Assembly (NCBI RefSeq): GCF_964355755.1
Contig: NC_092671.1
Span: forward strand, 16,587,501-16,651,500
Source: Antedon mediterranea
Lineage: Eukaryota > Echinodermata > Crinoidea > Comatulida > Antedonidae
DNA: 64,000 nt
Direction of reading: 5' to 3'
The position numbers and the translations under genes were made by a program. The notes under the pieces are model-generated. The model did not search any database, had not been told where the DNA came from, and saw only the letters and a program-made list of their open reading frames with translations. Positions 38,854 through 47,505 of this stretch are shown here, one piece after another. Each line of letters starts with the position of its first letter. Positions within the stretch are counted from its first letter, which is position 1.

Positions 38854-39469
38854 TTTAAATTCAATCTATAGTAATAGTTAAAAACATTGCACAATTAAAA
38901 CTGATTATAATGAATCAAATCAATATGTATTTAATAAAATGTTTAAACATTACAATACTGTTAAGATTATTCAAAAGAGAACTTATCTTAGATAAAAGTA
39001 GATATGGTAAGTAAAGTACAGTGCAATCTGCAATATAATTGCATCATTGCTTGGAGTACATAATGAACAGTAAAAATACCTGTTTTTATACAGTAGTACA
39101 GTACTGTATTTTAGTTTTATTTCTTAAGAGAGAATCAATCTAATCATAAACTGTGCTCTACTGTACCACTGCTTTAATAATGGTGGTCTGGCTGGGGTAA
39201 ACCTTTGTTTACCTAATACTCAAGTTTTATTTACATAGTATAGTAGTGTACAGCATAAATAAACATTGACAGAAAAAAGTAGGTGAACTGAATGCCTATA
39301 ATAAAATAATGGCATGATTGATTGATGACTAATACTCATTAATAAGCAATTAAATAAGAGCATCAGTACTGGTAATGGTATCACCTAGTACTAAACATTA
39401 CCGCACTCAACTAAAATCATTGATTTAAATTTCAACTTAATAACATACTTTATACCCAAAATAGCTCAT

Positions 39470-39735
39470 GATGATGGTTAGCAAGTATTTTCACATGGTA
39501 GTAGCAAGTGGTTGTGAATGAAGGGGTTGTCCACATTGGAGCAAGTGGTTATGGATAGTATAGTAGCAAGTGCCTGATAAAGCCAGAGTATTTTTGCATT
39601 ATACAAGTGGTTGCAGGTGTGGTAACCAGAGTTTTAGGTGGTAAAGTAGAAAGTATTTCTGCATGGTTAACAAGTGGTTGCGGGTGGTAGAAAGTAGTTG
39701 CACATGTTAGTAAATGGTTTTAATTGGTGTTTAGT
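39470..39735. repeat. Degenerate minisatellite, core AGCAAGTGGTTGYRGGTGGTAG
   Basis: Variants of AGCAAGTGGTT, GCAAGTGCCTG, ACAAGTGGTTGCAGGTG and GTAGAAAGTAGTTGCAC recur every 20-50 bp at least seven times. The unit length is irregular and the copies strongly diverged. Confidence 0.6.
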
Positions 39736-40022
39736 TAGTTACATATACTAGGCTAATGATATAGTAATCAATTTAATTTATCTAGCCCAATAATTAATAA
39801 TAATATTGACTGTAGATGTTGAAAATTCAAAACCTTACCTAAACAGTACAAAAAACCCAGATAAATTTATAAATACTCTTAAAACCAAATGATTTTCATG
39901 AAAGCTAAAATCCTATTTTTTATTATAATGACTTGTGTCCTGGACTATGTGATATGAAACATTTCCATAGGGCATTTAATTCTACAGTATAACGAAACCA
40001 ATTTGAGAAAGCTTAGTGCAAG

Positions 40023-40538
40023 GGTCATGCTAATCTTCGCCCAGTAGGGCCTAGTATCGCCCAGTAACATGGGCGAAGTAAACGCTAACATAATATTTAT
40101 GTTATTGTGATATTTAATAATTAATTTAATTGTACATTTTATAATACAATTTTTAAAATAAAAAACTGTCAAAATACTGATTATGTTTTTTCCGAAACTG
40201 AAGACTGCACTCCCATGTGATAAGTGATGTTTTGTTCAGGGAGGTATTATTATACCTTCCTGTTTTGTTTTTGCGTTGTGATGAATAAAAATGTCAACAA
40301 TATTAACTGATTTTAACTTTTTTTCTGGAAAGAAAAATATATATAAAAAAGGTAAATACGACTAAAGCATCTTAATAAAATGTACTTAACTTGGCATCCT
40401 TTTTAATTTTTTTATATAAAAAAATCCTACCACTACCAGGCGATGTACCGAGCCCCAATGCATGTATGGTTATGGTAATGGTATGTATGGATGGCGATAC
40501 CAGGCCCTACACGACACCGGGCGAAGATTAGCATGACC
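40023..40538. mobile_element. MITE of 516 bp with U6-like terminal inverted repeats
   Basis: The left end GGTCATGCTAATCTTCGCCC recurs exactly inverted at 40519-40538. Inner blocks AGGGCCTAGTATCGCC and inverted GGCGATACCAGGCCCT extend the TIR to about 45 bp with indels. The terminal GAAGATTAGCATG is identical to a 13-nt piece of U6 snRNA. The left copy stays loosely U6-like a little beyond the element. No target duplication could be fixed. Confidence 0.65.
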
Positions 40539-40819
40539 GTACCGTAGACTCTAATACAATGCAATGTCATTGTCACATATATCTATACTAGATAGGACCA
40601 GTGGTGATCAGGGTGGATCTAGCTAGGCTAGGCCCTAGCTATGTCTAGTTATTGAGGCCCTTGTCCCTGTCTAGTAGTAGTAGTAGGCCCTAGAATTATA
40701 GATAGAGTAGGCCTAGGCCCCTATAGGCCTAATTACAATTTACAAATCAACAAATCAAGACTTTGTCAAGAGGCCTGACATTGTTTGCTGATCAAAAAAC
40801 TACTTAACAAGAACAAGAA

Positions 40820-41065
40820 GGCAATGTTACTTACTAACACACAAGACGGCGGTTATTCATGTAATTGGATTCTGTCTAATTTTTATGCTGATATTGTATC
40901 TGGAAGGTTTTTAGGACAGTTTTTTTTATCTACTAATCACGCGCTAGTTTTCGACGACGGAAACGATGTAATGTATTATAAAAAGTTGCTGGTAAACTAT
41001 GTTAAAGGTCATCACGTAGTTTCCATTTACAGACGGCTCATATTAATGCATAAACGGTTGCGGCT
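40820..41065 (+). promoter_or_regulatory. Candidate STX17 promoter / 5' UTR exon region
   Basis: A CpG-bearing stretch (GACGGCGG, CACGCGC, TTCGACGACGG, AACGATG, CATCACG, GGTTGCGGCTG) about 0.7-0.9 kb upstream of the STX17 acceptor at 41752, in CpG-poor surroundings. It includes AAAGGTCA, a nuclear-receptor half-site sequence, near 41005. The open frame across it shows no homology I recognise. Inferred only. Confidence 0.25.
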
Positions 41066-41803
41066 GTAACTATGAGGCTATTGGTAAATATTGCCATTGC
41101 TCATTATTCCATCATTATTAATATTGATCCAGCAGAAGATTCCATAAAAAAAAACGACGTAAACATTTCAAGAACGTCCAGAATATTTTACAGAATTAGG
41201 ACCACCATTTTTGTTCATTAATTCAATCATTAAGTAATATGTTTTTTATAAAGAATTATGCAGTCTAGAAGGGCCTAGGCCTAGCCTAGGCCTACTAGTT
41301 AGGCTAGGCCTAGGCCAGAGTTACTTTTAGGCCCTAGTTTACACTTAGCTTTGTACAAGCTAGGCGAGAGGAGGGAATAGCCACTAAACAAAGCTCTTGT
41401 CTGTTCCACCATCATGTTCATGGTTAACCAGAGCTGCAGACAACAATGGCAACAATGAGCCATGAATAAGATCTTCTAAAGCAGCATAGGCCTAGCCTAC
41501 ACTGTATGAATTGTGTTTTAGGCCTAGACCAGCTATGTACAAATCCAATCAATATAAATAGCAATAAAATATATAAAGACTAAGAGTATTAAATACATTA
41601 CCCAACCAACAGAGTCATACTAATCTACTACAGCCGGTATCACCAGATAGGGTTTTAAACCAATAACACTATTTGACCTATATAATTATAATATAATTCT
41701 TCGATTCTTCCAAATGCGTTAAATAAAACATAACTTTTTACTTTCATTTCAGATTCTGACAAAACAAAAAAAATTATGTAAAGCAAACACAAATTCATTG
41801 CGA

Positions 41804-44800
41804 ATGGCATCCTTTGAGAATACAAGAAAAAGGTCATCAAGTTTAGGATGCATTCAGAAGCAGCCACTGAAACGTGTAGAACATGCTGTGATGAAATTCA
41901 CTAAAATCATTGTTCCAGCTGATTTAGAACGTTTAAACCAGCACAAAGTGAATATTGAAAGGGTAAGTAGTAGTGCTTCAAAGCAAAACTAATGAACCAT
42001 TTAATTGTACACACAGCATTTTATATTACTCAGTAGACAGTATCCTTTAAACTCAATCATACTATCTTAAGCTCTGTCTACACTATCAAATTTTTTGTGA
42101 CAAAAAAAGTGTGATGTGCAGTGCCAAGATATGGACATGATGATACCATATAACTACCATATTTGGGAATTTCAGTACCATATTTTGGCACATTACACTT
42201 TTTCTTTGTCAAACTAGTTTTTTAGTGTAGATAGAGCTTTAGAGAAGGACTCCGTAAGTTAAAATATGATTTTAATTACGAATGTTATACTTCTTTTTTC
42301 CAGTATCAACAGCAACTTGATTGGGACAAAGTTAACAATGAACAAATAAATGCCAGCCGAACAGTACAGGTAATATCAATGGATATTCTACATTGTGCAG
42401 GTGAAAATGAACATCAAAGTTTGATATTTGAGGTTTAAAAAATCATTTTTTTTTTTTCAATGAACCAGCAACTCAAGTCCAACATTAAGGAGATGCAGAA
42501 ACTGCGTAATCAAATAAGTGAATCAGACCTGGAGGAATTTGACCAACGTGTACAACCCACACAAATACAAGCTATTGAAGCTGTCATCAATTTCATGGGT
42601 GAAAATGAAGAGCTAGAGTGTTTATTTAAGGAAAGTGAGGGAGACAAATTTGGTGTTTTCGGTCAAGAAGAAAGCAGTACCAGGCTAAGATTGAGTATTG
42701 AAGGTAAGTTTAGTGGTGGATCTATGATTTATGACCTTTTGTTGCAAACATGATAGGTTGTCAGTGGCGTAACGGCTATGAACGCTTACTGGCTAAACCC
42801 AGGGGCTCCGGACATTAGGCATTTCTCTCCCTTAGCAGAATCAGTCCATTTCACCCGGGTTTTTGAAAAAATCCGGGTAATAAATCTTGGTCTGTTTTAA
42901 ACAATTTACCAGTTCTGATTGTTTATCTTGACACACATGGGAGGCCACTACAGAAATTGCTGAAAACCATGTAGGAATTTTCATGAGCTGTCCAGGTGAC
43001 CTTGTTGTAAATGACCTAATAGTACCCTTGGGTTGTATTTGATGGGCAGTTAATATAATCAAATTACAATTGTGTGTTTTATGGGCTTACACTCTTGACA
43101 AGCCTGTGGACCATTTCTGTTAAGGGAGAGTTTTGCCTCATGGAGCTTACAGGGGCCTCTGAGCAGCACCCACAGGAAAAGACAGACATTAAGATACGTT
43201 GAAAAAGGCTAAAATGTCCGAGGCCTCAAAAGTGGGAGGGCCACTTGGGGGTCCTTAAACCAGGGGCTTCAGGCCTCTGTGTTACGCCACTGTAGGTTGT
43301 TGAACCTCAATCAGAAGCAGTTCAATGAGAAGAGTATCGGAACAAAATTGTAAGAGGCTTGTGAATACTAATATTCTATTATTTGTGTTAGCAGAGAATG
43401 TAGATAGCTATGAAAATAGTGTTGCAGAAACACGATTTACAACACAGGCACAAGAGGAGAAGAAAGAAGGAAAAGAGGCATCACAAGAATCTTGGAAACA
43501 TTTACAACAAGGCCTGATGGAACTTAACTCTGCCATACAAGACTTTGCTTTGATGGTTAAGGTACATTTGGAAATTGGTGTTACCACTAAAATACATTAA
43601 AAACATGAAATAATATATTCCAAATTCAATTCCATGACCTTTTTCAAATGTCTGTTGATATAAAGTTTGTAGTACACAACGTTTGTAGTTCTAAAAAGAA
43701 GTGTTTGAGTTTCTTGCTGTTTTGATCAATATGCTTCGATTATCCTCCCATATTGAGTTTTGCCTTACAAACTTTCAAATGTCAATACTAAAATTAAGGT
43801 TAAAATTAAATGCTATATAAAATAAATTGACGTTTGTAAAGAAGTAGATTAATTAGTTATTTCAATTTTAGGGTCAGAAAGAACAAGTTTCAAGTATAGA
43901 AGACCACATTGACAGCGCACAAGCCAATGTTAAAAAAGGAGCCATGCACCTGCTAAAGGTTAGTAGGAAGAAAGATTTAAGAGGCAATTTCAGGTGGATG
44001 TTTATACAACATGCTAATTCAACACATTTCTCGGTTAGGGTGTAGTATAAACGGCACAGAAAAAGAAAGAGATTACATGAAATTATAAAACCACCTGGAA
44101 AGGCTACTCGAGGACTGGCAAAATTTGACCAGTTGGAGAGCTGAAGTAGCCTTTTTATGTAGCCTCAGGGGATAAGTTGCCCTCTGTATGTAATAGAGTA
44201 CATAGCAGCAGATGTTTGGCTGTAACTTACCTTCCTGTTAAAATTCATGTATGAACGGCTTAGTTTTAGGAGATTAAACTTGGTCTGTGAAAACGTGAAT
44301 GCATAGAAAGCATGTAAAGTAAGAAGGATGTTGTATAAACACAGCCTTAGACCAGAGTTGGATGTGGTTTATAACATGCATTTGTTCCTGGATTTAAAAG
44401 GAAGAAAATCAATGTATGTTTTTGTTGGACTATGAAATAATGAGGAAATGCTTATTTAGTTTTTGGCTCGGGTATCTAATTCAAGCGATAGCCTTGTAAA
44501 ATTATGATCAATATTTTTATGCTTTCTTCCTTATAATACAGGAAATGGAATGAGCTATTACCATATAAAACTTATTTTCAATGTACTTATTACAATAATG
44601 GACATAACCTGATGGGCAGAATACTAAACAAATTGTAAATAGATTCAAGTACATTTATATTACGAAAATGTAACCAAAGCCAATTATAAGTTTAAATCAA
44701 ATCAACTGGACTTTTTCCTTTACAGGCAACCAGATTTAAAACAGCAATATTACCATTAAGCGGGGCCATTGTTGGTGGTTTGGTTGGTGGACCTATTGGA

Positions 44801-44959
44801 CTGTACGCTGGCGCAAAAATAGGTCTGCTAGCAACCGGTGGTGGCGCTCTTGTAGGGTACGCAGGAGGACGTGTTTTAAAAACGAATATCAACAAAGCCA
44901 ATGACATAGAAATGGTAGATATGGAAGAGCGACAAGCACTTAATTCTCACTTAGATTAA
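41804..44959 (+). CDS. STX17: Syntaxin-17, complete, 315 aa in six coding exons
   Basis: Autophagosomal Qa-SNARE that, in animals, pairs with SNAP29 and VAMP8 to fuse autophagosomes with lysosomes; it also cycles through ER and mitochondria. Exons: 41804-41962, 42304-42369, 42469-42703, 43395-43561, 43872-43958 and 44726-44959, with GT/AG junctions and an unbroken frame. Family-specific stretches include FTKIIVPADLERLNQHKVNIE and INASRTVQQLKSNIKEMQKL in the N-terminal helical domain (residues 1-110). The SNARE motif spans about 176-238, with zero-layer Q211 in KGQKEQVSSIEDHIDSA. The C-terminus has two hydrophobic segments (about 245-268 and 270-289) made of glycine zippers (GAIVGGLVGGPIGLYAGAK) split by K269, the hallmark hairpin of this syntaxin. 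Length is close to the human protein (302 aa). The start ATG begins MASFENTRK; a splice acceptor at 41752 marks a preceding 5' UTR exon. Introns 1 and 3 each carry a DNA transposon. Confidence 0.97.
42069..42239. mobile_element. MITE in STX17 intron 1, TIR AGCTCTGTCTACACT
   Basis: The left end AAGCTCTGTCTACACTATCA and the inverted right end AAGCTCTATCTACACTAAAA match, followed on both sides by TTTGTGACAAA and AAAGTGTGATGTGC variants, making a near full-length hairpin. The flanks (TTA left, TAG right) resemble a degraded TTAA site. A truncated relative lies at 11452-11571. Confidence 0.8.
42762..43292. mobile_element. hAT-like element in STX17 intron 3, 531 bp, 8-bp target duplication
   Basis: It begins CAGTGGCGTAACGG and ends CTGTGTTACGCCACTG, giving 12-bp TIRs CAGTGGCGTAAC. 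An exact 8-bp duplication TAGGTTGT flanks it at 42754-42761 and 43293-43300. An 8-bp duplication with CA...TG ends is diagnostic of the hAT superfamily. No transposase is seen, so it is nonautonomous. It makes up most of the intron. Confidence 0.92.
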
Positions 44960-44968
44960 GTCATTTAT

Positions 44969-44974
44969 AATAAA
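44969..44974 (+). terminator. AATAAA just downstream of the STX17 stop
   Basis: A canonical polyadenylation hexamer 10 bp after the stop codon. A second AATAAA at 45467-45472 would give a 3' UTR of about 500 bp and is at least as likely to be the one used. Confidence 0.4.
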
Positions 44975-47505
44975 TAGCAAGGGTTACAGTATTATAACGA
45001 CCAAAAGGTTTTTTTTTGTAGTGAACTAACATTGAAAACAGAACTCACCCACTCCACTAAATGAATATGTATGCCATCAACAAAATATGATTTAATATAG
45101 TGTATCCTTGCCATTTCATTGGTTGATTTCGTATCACGTGTCATGCATTATCTCCCATTAAAACGATTGGGTGGGTTCTATTACACAGACAGCTTTTAAA
45201 TTGTTAGGCCTGAATTTTGTATGGCCTAGCCTTCGAAAATTCAAATGGAAGTGGCCGATTGAGAGAAGTCAAATACTTATGGTTACAAAACATTAAGTTA
45301 AAAAAGTTTTCAAAATTTAAGGTCTACAAAAAAGCATAGAGAATATGCATTTTCTGATATTTCTACTATAGGTAGACAATTTCTTTTTTCTTAAATGTTT
45401 TCAAAATGTTTTAATTTGTATTCGTAAGTTTTATAACATTCAATGGGAATATTAAACTATATTGTAAATAAAGCATATTGTGTAATATTTTGACCTTGAA
45501 TTGAACTTACCTTACCATAGCTGGATAGAACCTAAAAATATCCTTTAAGACAAAACTCATAAAATAGAAGATATGTTCAGAGAGTATAGAGAAAAATATT
45601 CAATCTGTGATGTCCTGTTTTCCAAACTCTCTTAAGCTACACACACACAAGTAATGCAAGTTACTATGCGAAACTTTTTCATTTCTATACTTTCCGACAT
45701 GACAGAAACTAATAAATATCTCTCAGTTGCACAGCGCTGGTTCTCATAACTTTCCGACACACATGCAGCTTCTCTTTTTTTCTTATTTGCTTATATTTGA
45801 TATATTCAGTTAAAATATCTGAATAAATCGCTTTTTAAAACACTTGGAAAAAGAACATTCATTCATGGAATACAACAATTAACACACATATAGATTAGAA
45901 GATGGATTAGATTTATTCTGTTGATTTCAATCAATTTGTATTTCAAACATGATCATTGAGTTTCATAGTTTGTGAACCAAATGCATAATGGAAACTGTAT
46001 TGCTATCTGTCTATAAAAGAACTTTGATGATTTTTTTTTTTGCGCAATTGATTTTATTAAACTAATTCTTTGTCCTATACGCTGTAAATCTTTGTTCTCA
46101 CTTAGATGCCACGCAACGACGTAGGAAAAACGCAAAAGTAGGTTGACCAATGTCAAGTGACAGAATGATCGATTCACATCATGATTGGTCAAATTTGTTG
46201 CCGTGTGAATTGTAAAAAGACAAAATATAGAAAGTTTGTTTCAAATGGATATTTGAAATTGTACTATAAAATTATAAAAACAGATTTAATTATCTTGGTG
46301 GTGTACACAATGAAATAGGATTGTTGAGACCCCATACGATTGAAAAATGTGTAAAACTTAGCTCAAGAAGTGAGAGACAGAATACGATTTGACTCCATGC
46401 CTATGTGAGAGCCGCAATGTGTAAACCGATGACCAACTATAAACATAACAGAAACACATTCATTAAAGCAGCATTGTCAAAATTTGAAATTCAAATTTAA
46501 AGTCTAGTTTGAAAATAAATATCAAAGTAATAAATGAAAAAGGCAAAACATAACAATAGAAAACAAATAAATCTGTATCTGATAAATTAACTATTTTACA
46601 CAAATTTATTCCTAGATATATTTAAATTTTGTATACAAAATAAACTAAATTGCATTACTCTCTGATTAGGTCAGGTAGACAATTGTCACAAGACCAAATA
46701 ATTGTTCAATTTTTAAGACTATTTTTTAAAGATTAGTTTTTAGTGACAAAATGAGCATTTACAGATACGTGAAGATTTTGTAAATCATCTGCATTATGAT
46801 AGGCATTGAACTGAAGAAGTGCTTTGCATAGCGTACTTTTCTATAACACAACCAGAATTTCCAAATACAGCGTTAATAATTCAGTAATGTTGTTACTTTT
46901 CTATACAACCTTACCCAGACTGAATCGTTGAACATCACACACAATGTAAAGTTATAGATACGCATTATGTACATATTCAAATAAATATTCATCAGTAAAG
47001 ACTTTACCAAAGTTGGGTCATAATATTGCATCCAATATTTCTCTAGTGTTGTACTGTATAACAAAAACAAATGTTGTGAGTAAGGTATTGGCAGGTTTTA
47101 TTGTTGTATGTTTGGAATCGGAATTAGTCTTGATCAATATAGCCTTCTATCTAGCAAAATTTAGTAAATGAGCCTAAACATGCACGGTTCATTTACGCAT
47201 GCAAATGTCCCCATTTAGAGTTAAGGTGGGTTTATATTTTATAATTATAGTAAAAGAAATCAAATGTTGTAGTGAGAAAAAAATCAGTACCTTGTCTGGA
47301 TTTAAACTAAAGACGTTTTTATTAAACAAATTAAACGGCAAAGAAATTTTAAAGCGCAAGGAATTACAATTAAATCTAGTTAAAAAGTAGAAAACTTTAC
47401 TTTCACCAATGTTGGCAATACAAATTAAAAACAAATTCAATAAGAAAAAAACATGTATATCTACACATGATATTGCGTGTAAACTATGCATAAAACGGTA
47501 TCTAC
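44975..47505. other. Convergent intergenic region between STX17 and ERP44
   Basis: About 2.5 kb holding the 3' UTRs of both genes. A candidate STX17 polyadenylation signal is at 45467-45472. A candidate minus-strand signal for ERP44 (TTTATT on the plus strand) is at 47097-47102, with another near 47317. No coding exon or clear mobile element was recognised; open frames here are short and unsupported. Confidence 0.55.

Larger units (their letters stand above)
38854..41752. other. Intergenic region between divergent nuclear receptor and STX17 genes
   Basis: About 2.9 kb between the receptor start codon and the acceptor of the first STX17 coding exon. It contains a degenerate tandem array (39470-39735), a TIR element (40023-40538), microsatellite-like TAGTAGTAG, dense AGGCCT clusters (40620-40730, 41270-41335) and a CpG-bearing stretch (40820-41065). 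Promoters and 5' UTR exons of both genes should lie here. Confidence 0.6.

Noticed and set aside
40005-40050. Functional U6 snRNA gene on the minus strand
   Set aside because: Similarity is confined to a short central piece, and the 5' and 3' parts of U6 are absent.
40785-41069. 94-codon plus-strand frame upstream of STX17
   Set aside because: Starts at TTG rather than ATG, no homology, and lies in the probable promoter and 5' UTR region.
44692-44907. Proline-rich minus-strand frame (RPPAYPTRAPPPVASRPI)
   Set aside because: It is the antisense shadow of the glycine-zipper exon of STX17.
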